Part shown: positions 46,857 to 58,103 of the stretch, in pieces
Layout of the letters: each line of letters starts with the position of its first letter
Numbering within the stretch: the first letter of the stretch is position 1
Source of the DNA: Tetragonia tetragonoides
Taxonomy: Eukaryota > Streptophyta > Magnoliopsida > Caryophyllales > Aizoaceae
Length of the DNA: 64,000 bases
NCBI GenBank assembly: GCA_038025085.1
Contig: CM076141.1
Location: 13,146,001-13,210,000 of the forward strand
Direction of reading: 5' to 3'
Notes under the pieces: model-generated
What the model was told of the DNA's origin: nothing
Database searches by the model: none
The model's input: only the letters and a program-made list of their open reading frames with translations
Program-made: the position numbers and the translations under genes

Positions 46857-47001
46857 AGAAATGTAGGGGTCACTTATCATGAAGAGTGACCCTCATTTCA
46901 GTAAAAAGTGACCCGACATGTTAGTGTGTGTATTTCAACAAATGAATATTAATATACTGACATTTCACTCAACCCGTGCAACGCACGGGATTTAAAACTA
47001 G

Positions 47002-47524
47002 TTTATTTAATTTAAAACAGACTAAAATGGATTTCAGTTCAACGGTTGAGTAGACTATATTTTTCTCAACTTATTGTTACTTCACTTCAATCCGATTCGA
47101 TCCAATTCAATTCCGTTCATGTGGTAACTTATCTCTCAAATTATTTTCTTCTGTTTATATATAAAACGTATACTTTTAAGTTAGTATACTTTTGAATATG
47201 TTTGGATGATTTTAGTTTGATTAACAGTTGGTCTCTTATAACAAGTGGGTATAATGAGAATTTGCATTTGGTTAAATGTTTGACCAATTGAGTTCAAATA
47301 AGTTTGGTTTAAGTGAGTTTAGTGTTTTTCAATTGTAAAGAAAAGCATAAATTGTATAATAATCTTCGGACTTTTTAAGCATGCTCAAAATGAAGGGACT
47401 GCTTGTACTTTTTACATGAAATTTTGTGACAGGCAATCTATTAGAAATAGTACATTACACCATTCATTTAAATCCTAACCATTAGATGAGCAAAAAAAAT
47501 CCTAACCATGTGCCTCGTAGGTCT
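47002..47524. other. Non-coding spacer right of the Helitron complex
   Basis: Nothing recognised beyond AT-rich DNA with TTCAATTC-type runs shared with other local repeats. Confidence 0.35.
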
Positions 47525-47541
47525 ATATACTTCAACTTTTA

Positions 47542-47740
47542 AACAAAGGATGTGTGGCTGAGTTGTAGGGGCTTATCCATCTTTAATCAAGGTCGAGGGT
47601 TCGAATCTTGCCCTGGGCATGGAGCAGCTTTGAATTTCTTGGCCAATTATCTCATCCTTTGAGGTGCCTACAAGCTAGCGCGGATAAATAGTCACTGTGA
47701 TCGACGGTGGAATACCCTTGATTGTGAACCAAAAAAAAAA
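47542..47740 (+). mobile_element. Full-length tRNA-derived SINE with perfect 17-bp target-site duplication
   Basis: 199 bp. The A box TGGCTGAGTTGTAGGGGC is near the 5' end, the B box GGTTCGAATCTTGCCC about 40 bases later, and a poly(A) tail follows (47731-47740). The flanking ATATACTTCAACTTTTA is identical at 47525-47541 and 47741-47757. The head resembles a tRNA, but it is a retroposon because the 3' half is unrelated to tRNA. Confidence 0.93.
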
Positions 47741-47757
47741 ATATACTTCAACTTTTA

Positions 47758-48050
47758 TATGTGATTACATTGGGAAAAAAAATTGGTTATTAATTTATTA
47801 ATCATTGTCATTAGGAAGAGAACAAGAAATTGTGAGACTACACTGAACTAGCAATAAGCTGAGTAAACATTAGCCTTAATTCAGGTTGAGACATTATATC
47901 TCTCGCACATATTACAATCATTTTAGCTCTGTAACTCTGTATCATAAAATCTCAAAACACACTAATCTATAGCATGAAAAGTAGAAATCATAGTTCGTTT
48001 GGTTGGCAAAAACAAACACGTGATATGCACATTCTTGCGAAATAGAAAAA
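47758..48050. other. Non-coding spacer
   Basis: Nothing recognised. Confidence 0.3.
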
Positions 48051-48052
48051 TA

Positions 48053-48308
48053 CTCCCTCCGTTTCGGAAAAATGATAACATTTACTTTTTGAAGGTCAAA
48101 CTTTACAAACTTTGACCATTGATTTCGGAAAAAATATAAGGATTTACAATGTAAAAATACTATCGTTGAATTCGTTTTAAATAGTACTTTCGGAAAATCT
48201 AATTATTTTAGTTTATGTATTCATATAAACACAAATATTTATGGTCAAAGTAGTGCATTGGAGACTGTGCGAAAATAAATATTACCATTTTTAAGAAACG
48301 AAGGGAGT
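48053..48308. mobile_element. Stowaway-type MITE (256 bp)
   Basis: CTCCCTCCGTTTCGGAAAAA at the left and TTAAGAAACGAAGGGAG at the right, with TA on both sides (48051-48052, 48309-48310). Internal GGTCAAACTTTACAAACTTT is shared with the copies at 19.8 and 37.6 kb. Confidence 0.88.
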
Positions 48309-48310
48309 AC

Positions 48311-48834
48311 AATGTTGTTTGGTTGACAAATTTATTAAAGTATTCTTTTTTTTTTCTTCTTGGAAGACATTTGTTTGAAAAACATGAGGTGCAACTTTCC
48401 ATGGAATACAAAAACATAAGGTCATGCTTATTAGAAAGGGTCTCACCTTTAGGCCGCCTCATATGAGTTTGTACATTGTGACACAATATTATTTAATTTG
48501 ATTACCAAAAAAAAGGAAAGAAAAGTCACCTACCTAATTTTCCGAAAATAAATGGGACTTCTTGCCTAAAAATTCAATCCCTCATCACTCCAAAAAAGAA
48601 AAAAAAAATCAATTCCTCAAAAATACACTTTCCTGGAAATCAAACCACCACTTACATTAACAAACTCAACTTGCTTAAGAAAACTAAAACAGTCCAGTAG
48701 ACTAATTTATTTTTTTTTTTGGTGAAAAGCAATGCAAGTAGACTAATTTAATGCACTGTATTACATCAATACATCATTAGCAACTTTCCTAAATCAGCAC
48801 AAAAAAAGCAACTTTCCTCAATTGAAATTTTGGC
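48311..48834. other. Non-coding spacer
   Basis: A/T homopolymers, no gene. Confidence 0.3.
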
Positions 48835-49245
48835 CCTATTTGGCAAATGGCTGGTGTCATTAGCTGTTGGCTGGTGGCTGATAGCTGGTGGCTGGTGGTC
48901 GATGGCTGGTATTGTTAGCTGATTTGACCGGCTGGTAACATTGGATGTTTGGAAAAAGATGTTTGGTAACATTAGCTGGTTATATGTAAAATGACCTATA
49001 AGGACATTTATATGATTGAAAAATTTGATGGCATAGAAGTAAATAATTGCAAGTATTGGACTATTATGTTATTAGACTACATTAATGTCACCCGCCAATA
49101 CCCATAAGCCAACCTCCTTGGCTTTTCAAAAGTTAGCTTGTGGGAACCCAAAAACCAATCTCACAAGCTAACATCTAAACATCTAGTCCACCATCCAACT
49201 TTGCCAAAAGCCAATCCACAAGCCAACATCCAAACACCCCCTTTA
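48835..49245. mobile_element. Probable hAT-type MITE
   Basis: The left end CCCTATTTGGCAAATGGCTGG and the right end CCAACATCCAAACACCCCC are imperfect inverted repeats. The left arm is a tandem run of GGCTGGTGGCTG-like units and the right arm has the matching AAGCCAAC/CAAGCCAAC blocks. Target duplication uncertain. Confidence 0.55.
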
Positions 49246-49540
49246 TTTTCTTTATTTTTTTGCTTTTCCATTTTCTTCTTTACTTACCTTATACAAAAAA
49301 AGTAGCACAAGAAGAGAGAAAACAATTAAACAGGATCTAAATATTACTATAATCTCTTTTTGTTTTTTTTATCCCTTCTAATAATTCATTAAATAAAAAG
49401 ATTTATTTTCAGTCTCACCCTTGAATGTAGGGTTTACCTTCCAAAAGTTTCTAGAGCCAAAAATCTAGCCATCTTTACTCCAAAAAAAAAAGAACAAATT
49501 AGTGTTCGTCTTAGGTTATAATCACAACTAAAGTCTCCGC

Positions 49541-49832
49541 TATAAATACAAAATCCTTCTTAGACCCCACATTACTCCTTGCTTCCCAAGCAAATCAAAG
49601 ACTTCAAAACCCGCACTTCTCTCTCTGTTTTAATCTCTCTCCATAAAACCCCAACAACAACAATGGTGAGAGGGTTTTTGCTAAACTAGTAATTCTAATT
49701 AGGGTCTTTATTATTTTTCTAATTTCGAGGAAAATATAATTCAAATTTTTATTAAAAGCACCTTGGATTTCTAATCCTCTGTTATTTTTAATTTTAATTT
49801 TGATTTAAAATTTTCTGCCATTATCATCATCA
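49541..49832 (+). promoter_or_regulatory. TATA box, leader and upstream ORF of the RGG protein gene
   Basis: TATAAATA at 49541-49548 sits in a good position for a start of transcription near 49573. The leader carries CT-rich and CAACAACAA tracts. An upstream ATG at 49663 opens an 8-codon frame ending TAG at 49687-49689, before the main ATG at 49833. An intron could begin at the GTGAGA after that ATG, but no good acceptor is visible before 49833. Confidence 0.6.
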
Positions 49833-52800
49833 ATGGCGGCTCGCATGGTGGTGAAAAACCCCTTTGCTTTTCTTGATGGTGAAGAAGAAGATGATGATGT
49901 AAAGGCTGTTGTTGATCGTATTGTTAAGAAAGTTGAACGTGAAGCTGAAGAGCAATCCAAGAAAGAGAAAGAGGAGAGAGAATTGAAGGAGGTTAAGCCA
50001 GGTAATTAATTTCCTCTTTTTGTTTTGGGTTTAGTTTTTGTTATGTGTCTTTTATATTGTGGATTTTGGGTGATTGAGAAAATTATCAAGTTCAAGTATT
50101 TTGATCTTTTTATGATGAAAAGTTGTAATTTTTAATCTCTTTTGAGGTTTTATTTGCTTTGGTGTTGTGGGGTTTTGGCTACTTGAGTAATTAATAAAGT
50201 TCAAGACTTTTGATTTTTTAAATTTTGTGATTATTAGTCAAAATTTTAAATATATTTTTCGAGGGTTTAATGTTCAGCATTCAGGTATGATAGGACTTTT
50301 AGATGCATGGCTAAGGAATATACTAATTAGATCTCTGATTCTGAATGTGTGTTTATTTAATACTCTATTAACTGATTGATGGTTTCTGTTTCAATTTTGA
50401 TTAGTAATACTGGAAAATTATTAATAGCGGAATTTAATTTGTTCTGTTTGCTAAATTATACTTAAGTGGTTTTAGTAATTGTTTCAAAACTTTTAAAAAA
50501 AAATTAAATTTATGAAGTTCATGATACTCGATGATATAGATAAACTCCATCATCAGATCAATTAGTTAAAACTATGCCATTATTTCACATTATTAATCTA
50601 ATTTGAATTACAATTTGATTAATTGTTCTGGATCTTTTGAATGTAGTTCATGCTTCTTATATTTTATTAATTAGTGCTGGAATGTTGGTAAGTTATATGA
50701 AGAATTTGGTTTGCATGCAGTTCATGGCTCGATAGTAAGGATCATCAATTAGGAGCAACTGTGCCCATCTATTTGTCTAATCTTGATCTGAATTCAATTC
50801 AATATTGTTGCTTCTGGATCCTTTGCATGTAATTCGTAGATTTGTATGGATGATTTACTTACATAATAGTTTTTGGTAAGTGTAACTTATCTAGTTGTTC
50901 ATTTGTTTTTGTGATTGGAATGATTTTAGGTCAATCCGAAAGAGGTCAAGACACACAGAATCAAGGTCGTGGTAACGGAAGAGGTGAATCTAATGGGAGT
51001 GGTAATGTTCAGAAATTGAATGGAAACGGGGATATCATCAATGGTGGATCCATCGGACGCGGGGGTGGAGGCGGTAGGGGCCAGGGGCGTAGGCGTAGGC
51101 GTGGACGTGGAAAGGTTTCTAATGAGAACATTGGGGATCAGAATGTGAGTGAGGCCAATGGAAGTGATGAACAACAAGCTGAACATGATGATGGTGGTTG
51201 TTGGCAGGAAGTTCCAATAAAGCCTAAGGGAAAAGGATCTGTGAACCAAGAGCATAAAGTTGTAGAGGAGCAGAGAGGTTACAGAAATGGGAACTCGAAG
51301 TCTGGTGGTGAGAAGAGATTTTATCGTAATTCTGATGTTCGACGAGATGATGCTGGTAATTTCCAGCCTAAAGGGAAAGGAATAAATGGAACTGAAGACC
51401 GCAAATTTGGAGATGAAGAGAAGAAACTCAGAAATGGAAACTCAAATTATGGTAATGAGAAAAGAGGTTTTGGTGGAAACCGCGGAAGAGGTAGAGGTGA
51501 GGTCAGGAGGACAGATGATGGTGAAGGGAGGCAGTTTGGAAATGCAGGTGATGGAAACAATGGCGACGCTAACCAAATTAACTCCAAATTTGGAGATGAA
51601 AAGAGGCCATACAGGAACGGAAACTCTAACTATGGTTATGAGAAACGACGTTTTGGTAGAAGTTGTGAAGGAAGTGGAGTTGAATACCGAAAGAATGGTG
51701 AAATGAGGCAGAATGGTAATGCAGGTGATGTGAACAACGTCGAAGCTGACAACCTTAATGGTGGTTCTGGAGGGTAAGCATAGCGCAGCGCTCTACATAT
51801 ATGTTATTAGTTCTATTTCTTGTTGTTTCTTTCTGTTGTGACCATCATATTCTGACCTGTTTGCTAGTTCTTGCTTCTTTGATATTTTATTGATTCTGTA
51901 TGATATGAACCATGCGACATAATCTGTGACAGAAAAGGTAGGTATTTACTTGTAAATCAAGGTCATTAAGCAATGCCATTGTTTTCTAGAGTTTGTAATT
52001 ACCTTACAAATGATTTACGTTTCTAGTGTATTACGTTACCTGAATACATGAATACATATTTGTTGGAGTCAAGTATAATTGATTATACCAAAGGGTTTTT
52101 TAAAGCATGATTGTTTTTTAAGAAACTAAATACAGCTAGTCATTTGTTGGAATCTGTAGTTTGGAGTGCTAAATGCCTCATATTCTACTTGAGATATTAA
52201 TCAAGTTCAAGACTTATCAAAATTTTCAATCTTTAGTCGAAGGTGATTAAGCACTGACATACCACTGGTATGTTGCTAAATGTATTGTGTCTCCACATAT
52301 GTGAAAGAAAAATTAGGTTCTCAATTGTACATCATGGTGATTGAGCAATGACATTACGTCCTAGAGTTGGTAGTTACCTCAAAAGTGATTGGCAGAGTGA
52401 ACTTGAAAGCTAAAAATGTTTCTAGTCATTTGTTGGAATCTGGTAGTTTGGTGTGCTAAGGGCGTGTACTGTGATTGATCGAGGGAGGTTGACATGTAGA
52501 AGGGGTACTTGATTTGGCCAATATTGTTTTTTTCGCTTCTTTATGTTCTCTCACAGTTCACGAACACTTGCATCTCTAGCTAGTTGATGATATATCTATG
52601 TGATGAAGCATGCTCTGAGTGTCATTTTGATATTTGCTTCCCTTTGTCTATTTTTCTGGTTTCTCTGCAAGTTGTGGGGCGGTGTTAAATTGTTATTTGT
52701 GTAGATTCTATTTGGGTTTGGTTATCCTGAAATGGTATAAGGAATTTCCATTGGTTTGAACAGTGATGCTGCTGTAGCCTCTGAGGTGTCGAAAGATGTC

Positions 52801-54192
52801 GAGACTGAAGTGAAGAAGACTTCTGAAGAAGGCAATGGGGAGATTGTGAAGCCAAAGTGGAAAACAGAACGGAAGTTAACGAAGGAAGAAGAGGAAAGAA
52901 AGAAAGAGCGGGAGGAATTCAGGCAAAAGAAGAGAGAGGAAGAAGAGAAGGTAATTGCTCTGGTTATACAATACAACACACTGATAAACAATATCCTTTC
53001 ATCTTCTTAACTTCAAAACTAATGGATTTCCCCCCTTTTTATTATTAATTGCTCTTGTTATACAATACAACACACTGAAAACAATATCCTTTCATCTTCT
53101 TAACTTGAAAACTAATGGATTTCCCCCCTTTATATTATTGTCATTTAGGATGCTTCCCTCATGACTCTAGCCCAATACGAGAAGATGCTGTCAGACAAGA
53201 GAAAGGCTTTAGAGTCCCAGAAGGCGGAAATGAGGAAAGTGAACATTGACAAGGACTTAGAGGGCATGCGAATTGTTGAGAAAAAGCAAGATGATACCTT
53301 TATCCAGCTGGTGAGTTTAGAATCTGATAGTGTATATTCGGAACGTCTGTAATCTTCATCTATGTGGATTGACTTTCATCTCTAATGTTCATTTCTTCTT
53401 GCAAATAATCAGAAATCTGAGAAGGAGAAGCTGAAGAAGAAACATAGCGTTGAGGTGCAGGAGAGCAGTAAGGTAATAGCTAGTTTGGTAGTCTTCTATT
53501 GAAACTTTTATAAACGTAGACTGAGTATTTTTTGTGATTTCTTAAAAAAAAACTATTCCAGAAATCTGAGGAGGAGCTGAAGAAAGATGTTCCTAAGAAG
53601 AATAAGGCAATGGTATGTATTATGCGACACTACTTGTTTGTCTTAATAGAGTTATTTGGGTATGTAGAATTAATTCTGTGTCCTGGTAGTATTGTAATGA
53701 CGCTGGTTTCTCTTTTGGGACATCAGCTGGTATTTGTATCCCGACGTGAATAACAATAACCCCTTGCCTGATCGGTTCTATTGTCTTTCATTGCTCTTCT
53801 GCTTAATTCTGTTCCATTTGAAACCTTTCTTCTAGGGTTCATTAGTCATTTGGATGCAACTGTATTACTAGTTGCTTGTATCATTTGTAAATGTATGGCT
53901 GGCTAAACTGAATTCGAGTATCCATTATTTTTGTTTTGGACAGGTTGTCAATGTAGCTGAATTACTCAAACCAGCTCCCTACCGCGGTGGTGGAAGGGGT
54001 CGGGTTCAAGTACGTGAAAGAGGGGGTCACGGAGATGGATTCAAAGACCGATACCCTTCTATGAACAATGGTCGGATAAACAATAATACTGCACAAACGA
54101 GCCGCGCTACTACAGTGAGCATCCCAGAAGAGAGAGATTTTCCCGTCCTGAGGGCTGATCCTGTTACTGATACTCTTTCTGTAAAGGCTTGA
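49833..54192 (+). CDS. RGG-rich hyaluronan/mRNA-binding family protein (seven exons)
   Basis: Exons are 49833-50001, 50930-51773, 52764-52950, 53149-53310, 53413-53472, 53562-53612 and 53944-54192, all GT-AG, joining to 573 residues. The N-terminal NPFAFLDGEEEDDD block resembles the Stm1-like start of plant RGG proteins. A long Gly/Arg/Asn-rich region follows (about residues 57-338) with RGRG clusters and a duplicated ~60-residue unit (KFGDE...NGNSNYG). The HABP4/PAI-RBP1 domain comes next (about 385-470): KLTKEEEERKKEREEFRQKK, then MTLAQYEKMLSDKRKALE. The C-terminus has a second RGGGRGR patch and ERDFPVL. Known family role: mRNA and ribosome association, in plants linked to stress responses; the specific role here is inferred. 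Longer than Arabidopsis RGGA/B/C (about 360 residues) because of the expanded middle. Confidence 0.93.
52953..53139 (+). repeat. Tandem duplication making up most of intron 3 of the RGG gene
   Basis: Copies 52953-53046 and 53047-53139 (period 94) both start AATTGCTCT and contain TTATACAATACAACACACTG. They differ at a handful of positions. The intron spans 52951-53148, so it is almost entirely the doubled unit; the second copy reads TTAATT where the functional donor reads GTAATT. Confidence 0.9.
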
Positions 54193-54899
54193 TTTGACTA
54201 CAATTAAAATTTTTGGGTGTTTCACTTTCTTCACTTTCTTCACTTTCTTGATACAAATTGTTTAAACTATTAGTCGAGATCCAGTTTTGCTAATTGATCT
54301 TTTTAATATACTATATTCTGAAACTCTATCGATCTCATTTTTCCTTTTCTTATCTCCAATTCTCCACAAGTTCTTCCAGTTTCCTATCTCCAATTCTTCT
54401 CAAGTTTTTCCAGTTTCCTATCTCAACCAGCATCATTTTCCTTTTAGTTTGGCTGGAGAGTTCTTTGGTCAACTTATAGCTTACTCTTGCTATTAAGGTA
54501 ACAAAAGGTCTCCTTTGAGGCAGTCTCTATAACCAAGTATGACATAAGCATGACGTCATGAATCTATGTTGTATCTATGTTGTATCTATGTTGTTCATCA
54601 ATCATCACTTCCATTGGCCACTCACATCGTGTTGATTATCAAGCATCCAATTGCACTAGGTGGGGGTTTATATAGATCAGGCATCCAATGGGATGGGGTA
54701 GGAATGCCTCGTAAGGAGGTGGTGCAAAGGCTAACTATCTGTTTTGAGAAGGTGAACACACTGTGTGCCAATGTTATTTGCCAAGCCTTGCTATTCTTAC
54801 ATTATGAGAGTGACCAGCTAATTTAATTGTAATTTGTAAATATGTAAAGATCAAATGTAAAGTCAAAACCAAATATCATCTATTGATATGAAATAGACA
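54193..54899 (+). other. RGG gene 3' untranslated region and spacer
   Basis: Contains (CACTTTCTT)3 at about 54222-54248, two ~35-bp tandem copies around AGTTTCCTATCTCCAATTCT (54350-54430) and a short TTGTATCTATG repeat (54567-54593). An open frame at 54566-54826 has no recognised domain. Confidence 0.45.
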
Positions 54900-56098
54900 T
54901 GTTGTATTTGTTGATTTTGATGATGATAGAAAATTGATACTTATCTAGCTAATGATTATATCTGAGTTTTGTGAATACAAGGAATCCAAGACAAGTAGAT
55001 GTTGATTTTGAATGCATATGCTATGAAGGTTGATCCGGAAACAACACTACTTGAAGATGACATGAAGTTGGAAGAAAGAGTTTTACTGTTTTATTAGACT
55101 TCATGTAAGGGAAGTCGTGTCTTAAGGCGTTGAAGTTTGATCATAGGTACAGTTGGTAACAGAGGAAGTAACAGCCTAGGAACAGATGTGTGTTACCAAG
55201 TATTTTTAAGTACATAAGTCTTTGCGTGCTATTTGTGAAAACGTTTGACAGAATTTATCTCTGGGTAAATTGCTTTCCTAAAAATGTTTTCAGAAATAAT
55301 TCTTTTGTACTTATAAAATCTTTCTTGAAAATCTTTTTAAAAGAAGCCTTGCTATACAAGGACTCTTTGTTATTCTGTAAAAGATTTTGTGATTAAAAGA
55401 TTTTATCTCCGTATTATCTTTTAGTGATTTATTCTTATTCAAAGAGTTTAGTTTTCTTAAACAGAAAGATATTTTCATTGAAACCTAGTTGATCTCTACT
55501 TGTGATTAGGTCAGAAAAATCTCCCTTTATATAGTCTGTTAACTGTTGAGTTGAAAGGTTACGAAATCACAGAGCATAGAGCGTCAGTTCATTATTTACG
55601 TGATTTTATTGAGGAGTCTTGGCTGTTACTGAACGAGTTACCTCACTGTTACCTTGGCATTCCTCTTTGCACTTAAGCACGTTTCTCATAAGGTTTGATT
55701 GTACTATTCTTGCTTATTGAGAAGCTTATTGATAACTTATTATTGTTTAGGTTACGGCTACCATAGCAGGTAGTTTGGTTCTCAAGTTCCACGTTGAATT
55801 CGAGAATTACGGCTCAACGATAAATTAGGTCTATTGTACGAGTTTGGTTTTACAGCTCTTAGTGGAGTTTTGGAAAATCCCTCAGGGTCGTGGTTTTACT
55901 TCTTGGTTGAGCTCAATAAGGTTTCCACGTAAAATCTGTGTTCTTTATTATTGCTTTGTTATTGTCTTGCTAATAAACAAACGTAATAATATTAATCAAT
56001 CGGATTTTAATTGCTAAAATTGTTAACTTGCGAAAAAGTTTGAAAAACTCCCTAGACTCAATTCACTCCCCCTCTTGAGTCTATTGTTAGGTATAACA
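54900..56098 (+). repeat. Putative 5' LTR of the Sirevirus-like element
   Basis: Starts near TGTTGTATTTGTTGATTTTG (54900 or 54909) and ends ...GGTATAACA just before the primer site. The C-rich CACTCCCCCTCTTGAGTC near its end is typical of this lineage. The left edge is inferred because there is no partner LTR to compare. Confidence 0.6.
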
Positions 56099-56100
56099 TT

Positions 56101-56112
56101 TGGTATCAGAGC
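56101..56112 (+). promoter_or_regulatory. Primer-binding site, initiator tRNA-Met type
   Basis: Exact TGGTATCAGAGC, two bases after the LTR. Confidence 0.93.
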
Positions 56113-56159
56113 AGGTTCTCTTGAGTACAGGTTAATCTCTGGAGAGTAGATCGCTAACA

Positions 56160-56856
56160 ATGGACTCACTAAGTTACGACAAGCTTGAAGAAGGTTACTC
56201 TACTAATCGACCTCCACTGTTTGAAGGTAAGCACTTTGGCTTCTGGAAAAACCGTCGAGTATGGTAACTATGTACCAACAAAGACCAACGAGAAGAACGA
56301 AGTTGTTCCCAAAGACTGATGAATATGAGGCTCAGGACTGGAAAAATCTTGAGCACAATGCGAACGCAATGCGAATGATACATTGTGGTCTTGGAACTCA
56401 GAAACACAATCGTGTTATGGGTTGCAAATCTGCTAAACAGATGTGGAAACTTCTACAGGTAACTCATGAGGGAACGAACCAGGTAAAAGAGTCAAAAATA
56501 GATTTATTATTGACTAAATATGAATTGTTCTCCATGAAATCTAAAGAACCTATTCAGGATATGATGACTCATTTCACTAGTATCATTAATGAGTTAGAAT
56601 CTCTTGGTAGAAAAATTTCTTGTCAGGAACAGATCAGGAAGGTACTGCGTGTGTTACCTGTGGAAAGCTGGATGCCTAAGGTAACAGCCCTCCAGGAAAA
56701 CAAGGACTTTAGCACTTTTACTATGGAAGAGCTAACTGAGTCCTTACTGACTTATGAGATGCAATTGGAGAGTCAAGGGAAGGATTTGTATCAGAAGAAA
56801 AAAAGAGGCATAGCACTCAAAGACGAAGAGATTGAAGGTTCTGATGATGAAGATTA
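56160..56856 (+). pseudogene. Sirevirus-like gag, N-terminal (UBN2) part
   Basis: ATG at 56160 (MDSLSYDKLEEGYSTNRPP). The frame is lost at about 56255 by a small indel and resumes in another frame to 56856. The UBN2-like block has SAKQMWKLLQVTHEGT, KYELFSMKSKEPIQDM and LRVLPVESW. Ends with an acidic stretch and stop. Confidence 0.82.
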
Positions 56857-56887
56857 AGATGAAGAATTAGTTCTCTTTGTAAAAAAG

Positions 56888-58087
56888 ATGGCTAAGATCT
56901 ATCGCAACAACAAGTTTGCTGCAAAGAAGGGAACTCAAGGGAAAGGTAAAACCTCTAACTTTAATAAATCTGATGATCTGTGTCATAAGTGCAGACAACC
57001 AGGACACTTTATCAAAGATTGCCCACTCTGGGAAAACGGCAATCAAGCTAAGGAGACACCAAAGAGACAACAGTTGGACAGAAAATTCCGAAAGGAAATT
57101 AAGGCAATGGCTGCTGCCTTTGGCGATGAAGAGTCAGACGAGGAACCAACTGGGAACTCAAACTCAAAAGCTTTTGTCTACTTGATGGCTCACACGGACA
57201 AAGAAGAAAATCAGGAGGAAGGAGAGGTAAACCTTGAAACCCTTAAACATGGAATGCATCTGCTTAACAAAGATGAATTAATGGATGTATTAGGAACTTG
57301 CATTGATGATTACTTGTGTTTAAGAAGGGAAAAACTTCAACTAGATGATGGTTTTGTCTCCTTAAAGATGGATGTGAAAATTTTGGTTAATGAAATCTCT
57401 GTGCTCGAAAATAAAAACAAATTTTTCATAGATGAAATCTCTGAGATTACAAAAACTAATTGAAAACTTAAAACTGAAAAGGATATAATTTCTAAAGAAT
57501 TAGATGGGCTGAAAATTGACTATGATATTAATAGAAAAATCAATTCTTGTGATTCAACAATTTACAACGGGATGAAATTTGATCTTGATTAGTTGAAGGC
57601 TGACTTTAATTCTCTGAAAGAACAAGTAAATCCTTGCAAGTTGTTTGAAATTAAAAACCAAACAGCTGTTAGGTCTGCAGGTAACAGTCAGGCAACTTTC
57701 GCTGAATGTTATCAGAGTTACCCGCGAATAAGTAGTCAGTTTGTAGGTAACAGTCAAGGAACCTCTGCTGAATGGTTCCAGAAGTACCGTAACAGAAACA
57801 AGCATGGGTTGGGATATACACGACCAGTGATAGGGTATGATCCCAAAAGCAAATATGTGAACTTACCTGAATGGAAATTATGCATGTATTGTGGTAAGAC
57901 AGGGCATATGAGAATTGATTGCCCAAAGAGAGAAAAGGCCTTCAAAGGTAACAGTGAATATACTGATGACAGAGGTACCTTTGACATAAGAAGGGTCAAA
58001 CAAATCTGGGTGAAAAAGTCTGAATTGAACAATAAATTTGTGAGAAAGGGACCCAAACAAATATGGGTTCCTAAGACTAACCTCTGA
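56888..58087 (+). pseudogene. Sirevirus-like gag, C-terminal part with two CCHC zinc knuckles
   Basis: The first knuckle CHKCRQPGHFIKDC is at about 56981-57022, the second CMYCGKTGHMRIDC at about 57881-57922. Between them lies a predicted coiled-coil region. In-frame stops occur at 57461 (TGA) and 57590 (TAG). Ends KQIWVPKTNL with TGA before pol. Confidence 0.82.
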
Positions 58088-58103
58088 TTTGATTTTGCAG
58101 GCA

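Larger units (their letters stand above)
41795..47001 (+). mobile_element. Helitron copy 2 (5'-truncated), interrupted by Helitron copy 3, a small insert and a LINE
   Basis: Its own sequence is 41795-42879 plus 44976-47001 minus later insertions. It starts within the conserved TTTTAAGAGCGCACCACC, lacking about 80 bp of the 5' end seen in copies 1 and 3. It ends with hairpin CCCGTGC-AAC-GCACGGG (46973-46989) and CTAG at 46998-47001 before a T. Removing copy 3 restores the continuous family sequence (CTCTGTCAAA + TATTTAAAAAATC). Non-coding. Confidence 0.75.

Noticed and set aside
40800..47001. CRISPR-like or satellite array from repeated blocks
   Set aside because: The repeats are explained by three copies of one Helitron family with proper termini.
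47545..47620. tRNA gene
   Set aside because: A and B boxes are tRNA-like, but the 3' half does not form acceptor or T stems and the unit has an A tail and target-site duplication: a SINE.
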